A DNA stretch of 64,000 nucleotides, taken from NCBI RefSeq assembly GCF_001831515.1, contig NZ_KV825601.1:1972-65971 (forward strand), read 5' to 3'. Below the pieces are notes generated by a model, which saw only the letters and a program-made list of their open reading frames with translations, was not told where the DNA came from and ran no database searches. Position numbers and translations under genes: made by a program. This document shows positions 45,470-54,252 of the stretch, in pieces. This DNA is from Corynebacterium sp. HMSC074A01. Its GTDB lineage: Bacteria; Actinomycetota; Actinomycetes; Mycobacteriales; Mycobacteriaceae. Each line of letters opens with the position of its first letter. Within the stretch, counting starts at the first letter, position 1.

Positions 45470-46240
45470 ATGACGATTTTGCACTCTGTAGACTTTGGCC
45501 CCCGCGACGCCCAGCCGGTGGTGTTCCTCGGCTCCATCGCCTCGACCACCGATATGTGGCTGCCGCAGCTGGATTCCCTGTCCAAGGACTTCCGTGTCAT
45601 CGCCATCGACCACCCCGGCCACGGCCAGTCCCCCGACCCGCAGGCACTGCCGGGCGAGACCACCATCAACGACCTGGCCAACAACGTGCTCGACACCCTG
45701 GATGTGCTCGGGGTCGACGAGTTCGCCATCGTCGGGCTCTCCCTCGGCGGGGCGATCGCACAGTACCTCACCGCGACCAGCGGGCGAGTGACCAAGGCGG
45801 TCTTCATGTGCACCGCTCCCTACTTCGGTGGCCCGGACAAGTGGGTGCCGCGCGCGGAAGAAACCCGCGCCGAGGGCATGGAAACCCGCGCGCGCGGCGC
45901 GATCGAGCTGTGGCTCACGCCTGAGTACCGCGCCAGCCACCCCGCACTTACCGACGCGCTGACCAGGATGATCCTGTCCACCCGCGGCGAGGGCTACGCC
46001 GTCGGCGCCGATGCCCTGGCCGGGTGGGACTACACCGAGGAGCTTGGCAACATCACCGTGCCAGTGCTCACTATCTCCGGCGCGGTCGACCCCTCCACCC
46101 CGCCCGAGGTGGTCCACGCGATTGCGGAGCACGTCGGCGGCGAGGCGGAGTCCATCACCCTCAGCTCCGGCGGGCACGTCCCCACCGTGGAGGTGCCGGA
46201 GGAAGTCACGCGCGCGCTGCGTACCTTCCTCTCGGCTTAG
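45470..46240 (+). CDS. pcaD: 3-oxoadipate enol-lactonase
   Basis: 256 aa alpha/beta hydrolase. The nucleophile elbow is GLSLGG (Ser about 94); DHPGHGQS marks the oxyanion-side loop; the closing SGGHVPTVE carries the catalytic His. It hydrolyses beta-ketoadipate enol-lactone to beta-ketoadipate. Its closest functional partners (catC, pcaIJ, pcaF) are 10-15 kb downstream, and the KDG permease and catAB lie between. Assignment rests on family pattern and pathway context; other alpha/beta hydrolase activities cannot be excluded by sequence alone. Confidence 0.82.
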   Translation: MTILHSVDFGPRDAQPVVFLGSIASTTDMWLPQLDSLSKDFRVIAIDHPGHGQSPDPQALPGETTINDLANNVLDTLDVLGVDEFAIVGLSLGGAIAQYLTATSGRVTKAVFMCTAPYFGGPDKWVPRAEETRAEGMETRARGAIELWLTPEYRASHPALTDALTRMILSTRGEGYAVGADALAGWDYTEELGNITVPVLTISGAVDPSTPPEVVHAIAEHVGGEAESITLSSGGHVPTVEVPEEVTRALRTFLSA

Positions 46241-46261
46241 GAACAGAGGAAGGGTATTAGT

Positions 46262-46294
46262 CGAAGCCTCGGAACAAATGGTTCCGGGGCTTCG
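46262..46294. terminator. Terminator-like hairpin behind pcaD
   Basis: CGAAGCCTCGGAAC pairs with GTTCCGGGGCTTCG (one mismatch) around a 5-nt loop. The T run is weak. It separates pcaD from the convergent permease gene and can act for either. Confidence 0.65.
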
Positions 46295-46387
46295 CTTACC
46301 CCGGAACCAACGGGGCGTCTAGCAATTATGGTTCCGTACTCAGTTTCAACGACCCGCTAGTCCCGTCGAGAATCGTTTAGTGTACGG

Positions 46388-47494
46388 CTACTCTTTCTCA
46401 TGGAGATAAGCAGCGCCGGGAAGGCGACTTCCACTTTCCACAAAGCTCAGATGCGTTGCCTTGCGTTCATCACTCTGGTTTCCTTCATTCTCCGCCGCAC
46501 CGAAAAGCTCATCTTCCTTGACTGGATCGACTCCGCGACGTTGCTGCCACTTCGCGATGAAAGCAACAAGGAACGGAGTAAGGAACGTAGTAACAACTAC
46601 TGCAGTTGCCACTTGAGCAGTAGCTTCGCCAACGATTGACTGGTAGGCGGGGTCAATTTGCGCAATAGCTGCCGGAGTTGCAATAGCATTTCCTGCCACT
46701 GCTGATTCGGCAGCTCCACCGACCAAGTTTCGAGTTTCTTTGGGGTGTCGCTTAACTCGATGCCACAGGTAGATCGCGCCAATGGTGGCACTACCGGAAA
46801 ACAGGAGAACCACGAATCCCAGGAATACGCCCGCCAAACCGGAGCGAATCAGTTCACCAAAATCAATCCCTGCGCCGATCGCAAAGCCCGCGAAAGGGAT
46901 AATGAGCTGCTCGCCTGGCTTCAGAAACTCTCGAGCCAGAGTAGAGGTGTTTCCGAGAACGAATCCAATTACTAACGGAAGAATCGCTGCGACTAGTGAC
47001 TGCACAGGAAAATCTGCCAATCCCGCAGCACCAAGCGCAATCATCGTCAAGAATGGTCCGTCATTTATTGAAAGAACCGAAATGGCTCCCTTATCGGTTT
47101 TCGAGCCAAACTGCGAAGTAAGCGCTACGTAAAGTGAGCCGCTCGAATTCGACATTGCTGCCACTACGGCCAGCGGGAGCAGCCCCCACAATGTGCCATC
47201 GGGAGTAAGAAACGCGATCCCGAGTCCAACAGCGACGGCAACGGCGAGCTTTGCCACCAGCAAGACAGCCCCTTTCTCCAACGAAGGAACTGCCGATTTG
47301 ATATTGATCTGAGAGCCTACTGCAACGAAAAACAGCGCAATCAGCACCGTTGTCCCATCGCGGAAAAGAGCCGTGGTAAAACTACCAATCTCAAGAGCTT
47401 CACCGGCAAATGTATTTGTCAACGCTCCGGCGAGTAGCGGCACCACCATTAGGGCACCGGGGATTTTCCCAATTTTTCTCAATAATGTATCCAC
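46388..47494 (-). CDS. kdgT: 2-keto-3-deoxygluconate permease
   Basis: 368 aa with about ten helices; KdgT pattern: MDTLLRKIGKIPGALMVVPL, VAAMSNSSGSLYVALTSQFG, and the later FAGFAIGAGIDFGELIRSG. Family members import 2-keto-3-deoxygluconate by proton symport. The polar C-terminal tail (about 30 residues) exceeds the usual length of about 327. Base composition is clearly less GC-rich than the surrounding pathway genes and no KDG kinase or aldolase is nearby, so it looks like a separate insertion between pcaD and catB. Substrate here may differ. Confidence 0.8.
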   Translation of the reverse strand: MDTLLRKIGKIPGALMVVPLLAGALTNTFAGEALEIGSFTTALFRDGTTVLIALFFVAVGSQINIKSAVPSLEKGAVLLVAKLAVAVAVGLGIAFLTPDGTLWGLLPLAVVAAMSNSSGSLYVALTSQFGSKTDKGAISVLSINDGPFLTMIALGAAGLADFPVQSLVAAILPLVIGFVLGNTSTLAREFLKPGEQLIIPFAGFAIGAGIDFGELIRSGLAGVFLGFVVLLFSGSATIGAIYLWHRVKRHPKETRNLVGGAAESAVAGNAIATPAAIAQIDPAYQSIVGEATAQVATAVVVTTFLTPFLVAFIAKWQQRRGVDPVKEDELFGAAENEGNQSDERKATHLSFVESGSRLPGAAYLHEKE

Positions 47495-47791
47495 AATGGT
47501 TCTCCAGTTTCAGTTGTCTAATGACGAACTACATTTTCTTCCTGCTACCTAAATTGATTTCGATACTGCTGATTGGTTGGACTGTCCTTCGTCCTTCTGC
47601 AGGGGAGCATCCTCACTGGCCGCCGCTCCCAATTTCAACGACGGATTCGCGAAGTAAAGAGCCACTTAGAAATTGAGCTCAGGTGCGGAACCCGATGTAC
47701 AGATTCCGCACCCCTGACTTATCAGTGAGATCTAATGCGCCCAAGTCCATCGCAGATCACCCGACTACGCGAAGGACCTGGCACTCAAAAA
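47495..47791. other. Noncoding stretch behind catB and before kdgT
   Basis: Nearly 300 bp, AT-richer than its flanks. I see no supported gene; a TTG-rich part near the kdgT start may hold its promoter but no convincing -35/-10 pair. Confidence 0.4.
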
Positions 47792-48940
47792 TCATTGCCG
47801 CGTGAAGTGCTCGATCTTGTCCCAGTCCGGCTCGAGCCCGAGTCCCGGACCTTCGGGCAGGCGCACCACGCCATCGGAGTAGTCCAGCTGCTCGGTGGTG
47901 TAGCTCTCCTTGAGTAGCAGCGGGCCAAAGAGCTCCGAGCCGAAGGTGATCTCCGGGGTTGTGCAGGCAAAGTGCAGCGAGGCGGCGGTGCCGAACGGCC
48001 CCTCGAGTGAGGTCGCGCCGTGGCAGGCCAGGCCTGCTGCGCCTGCGATGGCCGCGGCTTTCTTCGATTCCAGCAGGCCGCCGAGCTTGGTGGTCTTGAT
48101 CGCCACGACGTCGGCAGCTTTCGCCTGCACGACCGCGAGCGCATCGGCCGGGGAGCAGACGGACTCGTCCGCCATCACGGGCACGCCGATGCGAGTGGTC
48201 AGCTCTCGCAGCGTGTCCAGCTCGTGGGCTGGGGTGGGCTGTTCGAAGAGTTCCACGCCGGCGTCGGCAAGCCGCGGGAGGTAGCGCAGCGCGGTGAGGC
48301 GGTCCCAGCGCGCGTTGACGTCGATACGCAGGCCCACCTCCTTGCCGGAGTTACGCAGCTCGGCGGCGAGGCTGGCGATGCGACGGGTATCCCGATCCGG
48401 GTCGCCGGCCCCCATCTTCAGTTTGAAGGATCGCGTGCCCATAGTCTCCATGCGCTCGGTGATCTCCGCGACAGCCTCCTCGAGCGGGAGCACGCCGAGC
48501 GCCCAGGTCAGGTCGATCTCGTCGCGGACGCGCCCGCCGAGCAGGTCGCGCACCGGGACGTCGAGCGCTCGCGCCCAGGCGTCGTGCATGGCGACGTCGC
48601 AAGCGGCCTTGGCAAAGCGCATGTTGGCCACTACGGCCTCGAAGTCCTGCATGATACCGGCGAGCTCGTTGACCTGGCGGCCCACCATGACGGGCGCGAG
48701 GTAGCGCTCGACGATCACCTGCATGGTTTCGGCGGATTCGCCACCCCACCATGGGCCACCGGGGACCACACCCTCGCCGTAGCCGGTCACGCCTCCGGAA
48801 AGATGCACACTGACCAGCAGGATCGGCTGCGCGGTGGCGGTGTAGGTGGCAAAACCGTGGGGACGGAAGAGAGGGACGTCGAGAAGGCGGGTTTCCACGC
48901 GTTCGATGCGCAGATCAGCATCAGTATTCATAGTTGTCAC
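47792..48940 (-). CDS. catB: Muconate cycloisomerase CatB
   Basis: 382 aa from GTG 48940, chosen because AAGGA lies seven bases before it; ATG 48931 is too far from that site. Enolase-superfamily barrel: the Lys pair of the KxK motif in SFKLKMGAGD, the metal ligands Asp (RIDVNARWD), Glu (ELFEQPTPA) and Asp (VMADESVCS), and the late KTTKLGGL Lys. It converts cis,cis-muconate to muconolactone. It follows catA on the same strand with a hairpin in the gap. Confidence 0.92.
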   Translation of the reverse strand: MTTMNTDADLRIERVETRLLDVPLFRPHGFATYTATAQPILLVSVHLSGGVTGYGEGVVPGGPWWGGESAETMQVIVERYLAPVMVGRQVNELAGIMQDFEAVVANMRFAKAACDVAMHDAWARALDVPVRDLLGGRVRDEIDLTWALGVLPLEEAVAEITERMETMGTRSFKLKMGAGDPDRDTRRIASLAAELRNSGKEVGLRIDVNARWDRLTALRYLPRLADAGVELFEQPTPAHELDTLRELTTRIGVPVMADESVCSPADALAVVQAKAADVVAIKTTKLGGLLESKKAAAIAGAAGLACHGATSLEGPFGTAASLHFACTTPEITFGSELFGPLLLKESYTTEQLDYSDGVVRLPEGPGLGLEPDWDKIEHFTRQ

Positions 48941-48980
48941 GCTGTTGTCCTTATATATGTTGTGGGGCAGAGTACGGGTC

Positions 48981-49012
48981 AAGGCCCCACGCCAATGTAT
49001 GGCGGGGGCCTT
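48981..49012 (-). promoter_or_regulatory. Hairpin between catA and catB
   Basis: AAGGCCCCACGCCA pairs with TGGCGGGGGCCTT around a short loop. No T run follows on the minus strand, so it is more likely a partial terminator or mRNA-stability element that sets the catA:catB ratio than a full stop. Confidence 0.55.
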
Positions 49013-49047
49013 CATCCAGGTAAGGAAGCGACGAAACTAGCTTGTGA

Positions 49048-50067
<1,020 letters not shown>

Positions 50068-50244
50068 CTAGGTAAGAGCTAGGTTCTCCCCTAGGGGTAA
50101 GGGGTAGATCCATTCCACAACAGCCATATCGGCCATTCGTGCAGCACATTGACCATTTTCCCAACAACCCTGGGCCAACCCTAGAAATTTCCCTAATGCA
50201 AGCCCCTGGCACCCGGGGGCATCATTGCTGCCAGCCGACTCGCA

Positions 50245-50260
50245 GTGAGTCAGATCACGT
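50245..50260. promoter_or_regulatory. Candidate GlxR (CRP-type) site upstream of benA
   Basis: AGTGAGTCAGATCACG holds both half-sites GTGA and TCAC at the consensus N6 spacing, 30 bp before the benA start. Confidence 0.5.
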
Positions 50261-50289
50261 TCACGACAGAGTTTGAAAGGGGCCACCCG

Positions 50290-51765
50290 ATGACGGCCGC
50301 GACATCCGCACGAGACATCCTTTCCCGCGCACTCGACGACCGCCCGGAGGAGGGCATCGTCCGCGTCAACCGCGAGATCTTCACCGATGAGGAGATCTTT
50401 GAACTGGAAATGAAGTACATCTTCGAGGGCAACTGGCTCTTCCTCGCCCACGAATCCCAGATCCCCAACCCAGGCGACTACTTCACCACCAACATTGGCC
50501 GCCAGCCGGTGGTGATCACCCGCTCCAAGGACGGCGAGCTCAACTGCCTGATCAACGCTTGCTCCCACCGCGGCGCAATGCTCTGCCGCAAGAAGGTAGA
50601 TAACCGCCTGACCATCACCTGCCCCTTCCACGGCTGGACCTTCTCCAACGACGGCACCTTGATCAAGGTCAAGGACGAAAAGGACGGCGGCTACCCGGAT
50701 AACTTCAACACCGACGGCTCCCACAACCTGCGCGTTGTACCGAAGTTCGAGTCCTACCGCGGCTTCCTCTTCGGCTCGCTGAGCGCCGACGTCGTCCCGC
50801 TCGAGGATCACCTGGGCGACGCCAAGGTCTTCTTGGACATGCTCATCGACCAGTCGCCGGAGGGCCTCGAGGTGCTCAAGGGCGCTTCCACCTACACCTT
50901 CGACGGCAACTGGAAGCTGCAGGCAGAAAACGGAGCCGACGGCTACCACGTCTCCTCCACCCACTGGAACTACGCGGCAACCACCTCACGCCGCACCACC
51001 GGCGACTCCAAGAACGACACCAAGGCGATGGACGCCGGCAAGTGGGGCGAGCAGGGCGGCGGCTACTTCTCTTTCCCCAACGGCCACCTTGCACTCTGGT
51101 CGACCTGGTCCAACCCGGAGGACCGCCCGCTCTTCGACCGCCTGGACACGCTCAAGGAGCTCCACGGCGAGGCCCGCGGCGAGTTCATGGTGGGCGCTTC
51201 GCGCAACCTGTGCCTGTACCCGAATGTCTACATCATGGACCAGTTCTCCACGCAGATCCGCCGCTTGGAGCCGAAGGGCGTCGACCAGACCGAGGTGACC
51301 ATCTACTGCATCGCCCCCAAGGGCGAATCGGCTGAGGCGCGCGCAAAGCGCATCCGCCAGTACGAAGACTTCTTCAACGCCACCGGTATGGCCACCCCGG
51401 ACGATTTGGAGGAGTTCCGCTCCTGCCAGAAGACCTACCAGGCATCCTCTTTCCCCTGGAACGACATGACACGCGGGCAGAAGCAGCAGGTCGAGGGCCA
51501 GAACGAGAAGGCCAAAGAGCTCGGCATGAACACGGTGCTCTCCTCCGGCGCCCGCACCGAGGACGAGGGTCTCTACCCCATCCAGCACGGCTACTGGGAA
51601 GAAGTCATGCTGAGTGCGATCGAGCGCGAAGAGTCCGGCGAGGCTAAGGAAGTAGCTAATGACCGGGACTCCTCAGCGGCGACCGTCGAAAAGGCGAAGC
51701 AGCGCGCCGCAGCCAAGGCCGCAGCCGCCTCCGAGCGCCCAGCACGTCGCCGTCGTCGTAGGTAG
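50290..51765 (+). CDS. benA: Benzoate 1,2-dioxygenase large (alpha) subunit BenA
   Basis: 491 aa from ATG 50290 with GAAAGGGG upstream. The Rieske centre is complete: Cys 91, His 93, Cys 111 and His 114 (CSHRGAMLC and CPFHGW). The catalytic domain has the mononuclear iron region ENGADGYHVSSTHW. With BenB and BenC it dihydroxylates benzoate to the cis-diol. Odd: after the normal end (around GYWEEVMLSAIE) the protein carries about 50 extra residues rich in Ala, Lys and Arg that finish in ARRRRRR, unusual for the family. Confidence 0.95.
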   Translation: MTAATSARDILSRALDDRPEEGIVRVNREIFTDEEIFELEMKYIFEGNWLFLAHESQIPNPGDYFTTNIGRQPVVITRSKDGELNCLINACSHRGAMLCRKKVDNRLTITCPFHGWTFSNDGTLIKVKDEKDGGYPDNFNTDGSHNLRVVPKFESYRGFLFGSLSADVVPLEDHLGDAKVFLDMLIDQSPEGLEVLKGASTYTFDGNWKLQAENGADGYHVSSTHWNYAATTSRRTTGDSKNDTKAMDAGKWGEQGGGYFSFPNGHLALWSTWSNPEDRPLFDRLDTLKELHGEARGEFMVGASRNLCLYPNVYIMDQFSTQIRRLEPKGVDQTEVTIYCIAPKGESAEARAKRIRQYEDFFNATGMATPDDLEEFRSCQKTYQASSFPWNDMTRGQKQQVEGQNEKAKELGMNTVLSSGARTEDEGLYPIQHGYWEEVMLSAIEREESGEAKEVANDRDSSAATVEKAKQRAAAKAAAASERPARRRRRR

Positions 51766-51797
51766 CCAGCCCCCTCAACTTTTCAAGGAGAACCCCC

Positions 51798-52295
51798 ATG
51801 TCACAGACCATTTCCCGCACCGAGATTGAAGACTTTCTCTACTACGAGGCGCGCCTTCTGGACGACCGCAACTTCGAAGAGTGGCTCGAGTGCTACCGCG
51901 AAGACGCCGAGTACTGGATGCCAGCCTGGGACGTTGACGACACGCTCACCCAGGACCCGCAGCAGGAGATCTCGCTGATCTACTACCCCACCCGCGCGGG
52001 ACTGGAAGACCGCGTTTTCCGTATCCGCACGGAGCGCTCCTCGGCAACCTCGATCCCGGAGCCGCGCACCAACCACAACATCACCAACGTGGAAATCCTC
52101 GAGCGCCGCGACGGCGAGGTGGATATCCGCTTCAACTGGATCTCCTACTACTTCCGCTACAACCACACCGACCACTACTTCGGCACGACCTTCCTCACCC
52201 TGGATACCAGCGGGGAGAAACTGCGCATTGCGAAGAAGAAGATCGTGCTGAAGAACGACTACATCCACCACGTCGTGGACATCTACCAGGTCTAA
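51798..52295 (+). CDS. benB: Benzoate 1,2-dioxygenase small (beta) subunit BenB
   Basis: 165 aa, ATG with AAGGAG upstream. NTF2-like beta-subunit fold: IEDFLYYEARLLDDRNFEEW near the start, WISYYFRYNHTDHYFGT and the closing KIVLKNDYIHHVVDIYQV. It forms the hexameric oxygenase with BenA. 10 bp before benC. Confidence 0.95.
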   Translation: MSQTISRTEIEDFLYYEARLLDDRNFEEWLECYREDAEYWMPAWDVDDTLTQDPQQEISLIYYPTRAGLEDRVFRIRTERSSATSIPEPRTNHNITNVEILERRDGEVDIRFNWISYYFRYNHTDHYFGTTFLTLDTSGEKLRIAKKKIVLKNDYIHHVVDIYQV

Positions 52296-52305
52296 GGAGC
52301 CCACC

Positions 52306-53367
52306 ATGACTGCACCAGAAATCACCCAGTACAAGGTTGCGCTCGCCTTCGAAGACGGTGTCACCCGCTTCATCGATTGCGCCGAAGACGAGACGATCGC
52401 GGATGCCGCCTACCAGGCCAAGATCAACATCCCCTTCGACTGCCGCGACGGTGCCTGCGGTACTTGCAAGGCGTTTTGCGACGCCGGCGACTTCGAAGAA
52501 GGCGACTACGTCGACGACGCCCTGAGCGCCGATGAAGCTGCCGACGGCTACATCCTCGCCTGCCAGACCAAGCCGCTGACCGACATGGTCGTCCACATCG
52601 CCTCAACCTCCGAGATGGCCAAGACCGGCACGCAGACCTTCGAAGGCGAGATCGTGGATCTCACCCGCCTGGGCAGCTCCATCTACCGCCTCGGCGTGAA
52701 GGTGGACAATAACGAGGCGCTTAACTTCCTGGCCGGCCAGTACGTCAACATCACCGTCCCGGGCAGCGAGGACCACCGCTCCTATTCCTTCTCCTCGGAT
52801 GTCTCCGACGACGTGGCGACGTTTTTGATCAAGCACACCCCGAGCGGGCTCATGTCCACCTACCTGGATGAACGCGCAAAGGTGGGCGATCGCCTCAAGC
52901 TGGAAGGGCCGGTCGGTTCCTTCTTCCTGCGCGAGCCGCTCGACCCGATCCTGCTGCTCGCGGGTGGTACCGGACTTGCCCCCATCATGGCAATCCTGGA
53001 GAAGCTCTCCCGCGACGAGAAGCTCGACGTGCCGGTGCGTCTGATCTACGGTGCAACCTTTGCCGACGAGCTGGTGGAGCTGGAGCGCCTCGACGGGTTC
53101 AAGGAAACACTCCCGGACTTCGACTACACCACCGTGCTGGCCGACCCGGAGGCGGAGCACGAGCGCAAGGGCTACGTCACTGACCACTTGGATGCTTCCG
53201 AGCACCTGCACGATGGCGAGGCCGACGTCTACCTGTGCGGCCCGCCGCCGATGGTGGAAGCCGTGCGCACCTACCTGGAAGCACAAGCCACGCCGCCGCG
53301 CAACTTCTACTTCGAGAAGTTCAACCCGACCGTGCCATCCGCGCCCAAAGAGTCGCAGGAGGTGTAA
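52306..53367 (+). CDS. benC: Benzoate dioxygenase reductase BenC
   Basis: 353 aa. An N-terminal 2Fe-2S ferredoxin (Cys of CRDGACGTCK and a later Cys in ILACQTKP) is followed by FAD (RSYSFSSDVSDD) and NAD domains (LLLAGGTGLAPIMAI, VYLCGPPPMVEAVR). It passes electrons from NADH to the BenAB Rieske centre. Operon benABCD. Confidence 0.95.
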   Translation: MTAPEITQYKVALAFEDGVTRFIDCAEDETIADAAYQAKINIPFDCRDGACGTCKAFCDAGDFEEGDYVDDALSADEAADGYILACQTKPLTDMVVHIASTSEMAKTGTQTFEGEIVDLTRLGSSIYRLGVKVDNNEALNFLAGQYVNITVPGSEDHRSYSFSSDVSDDVATFLIKHTPSGLMSTYLDERAKVGDRLKLEGPVGSFFLREPLDPILLLAGGTGLAPIMAILEKLSRDEKLDVPVRLIYGATFADELVELERLDGFKETLPDFDYTTVLADPEAEHERKGYVTDHLDASEHLHDGEADVYLCGPPPMVEAVRTYLEAQATPPRNFYFEKFNPTVPSAPKESQEV

Positions 53368-53373
53368 GCACAA

Positions 53374-54237
53374 GTGGCTGGACACCACGAGACGCAAAGT
53401 GAAGTGGGCGCAGTTCCCGCCGCCGATGTGGACGACCAGGCCACCGGCCTGTTCACCCCAAGTCGCTTCCGCCACCAGAGCGTACTGATTACCGGTGCCG
53501 CCCAGGGCATCGGCCGCGCGGTGGCAGAGCGAATCGCGCGCGAAAACGGCTCAGTGTTCCTAGTGGACCGCTCCGAGATCGTACATGAGGTCGCCGAGTC
53601 GCTCTGCGAGCTCACCTGTGGCGCGGTTGGCTCGGCCACAGCGGATCTGGAGACCTTCGCCGGAGCGCAGGACGCGGTGGCGCAGGCACGGGAGGCCGTC
53701 GGCTCTCTCGACGTGTGCATCAACAACGTGGGCGGCACGATCTGGGCCAAGCCCTTCGAGCACTACTCGGAAGAGGAGATCACCAAGGAGATCAACCGCT
53801 CGCTGTTTACCACCCTGTGGTCAGTGCGCGCGGAGCTACCGGAGCTGATTGCCAACGGCGGCGGCACGATCGTCAATGTCTCCTCCGTGGCCACGCGCGG
53901 GGTCAATCGCGTGCCGTACGCAGCCTCCAAGGGCGGGGTGAACGCGCTGACCTCAGCGCTTGCGCTGGAGGCGGCAGAGAAAAACGTCCGCGTCGTGGCC
54001 ACCGCCCCGGGCGGCACGCTCGCCCCGGAGCGCCGCGTGCCGCGTGGCCCGGGCCCGGAAGGCGAGCAGGAAAAGCAGTGGTACCAGCAGATCGTGGATC
54101 AGACTATCGATTCCACTGTGATGGGCCGCTACGGCACGCTCGACGAGCAGGTCGCGCCGATCGTGTTCCTCGCCTCCAAGGAGGCCAGCTACATCACTGG
54201 TTCCGTCCTCCCCGTTGCGGGCGGCGACCAAGGTTAG
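53374..54237 (+). CDS. benD: 1,6-dihydroxycyclohexa-2,4-diene-1-carboxylate dehydrogenase BenD
   Basis: 287 aa, GTG start 6 bp after benC. SDR fold: cofactor loop GAAQGIGRAVAERI, NNVGG, and the active-site Tyr/Lys in YAASKGG with an upstream Ser in VSSVA. It oxidises the cis-diol from BenABC to catechol with loss of CO2. The first 35 residues are a polar extension before the Rossmann fold. Confidence 0.93.
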   Translation: MAGHHETQSEVGAVPAADVDDQATGLFTPSRFRHQSVLITGAAQGIGRAVAERIARENGSVFLVDRSEIVHEVAESLCELTCGAVGSATADLETFAGAQDAVAQAREAVGSLDVCINNVGGTIWAKPFEHYSEEEITKEINRSLFTTLWSVRAELPELIANGGGTIVNVSSVATRGVNRVPYAASKGGVNALTSALALEAAEKNVRVVATAPGGTLAPERRVPRGPGPEGEQEKQWYQQIVDQTIDSTVMGRYGTLDEQVAPIVFLASKEASYITGSVLPVAGGDQG

Positions 54238-54252
54238 CGTAAGTTACACAAC

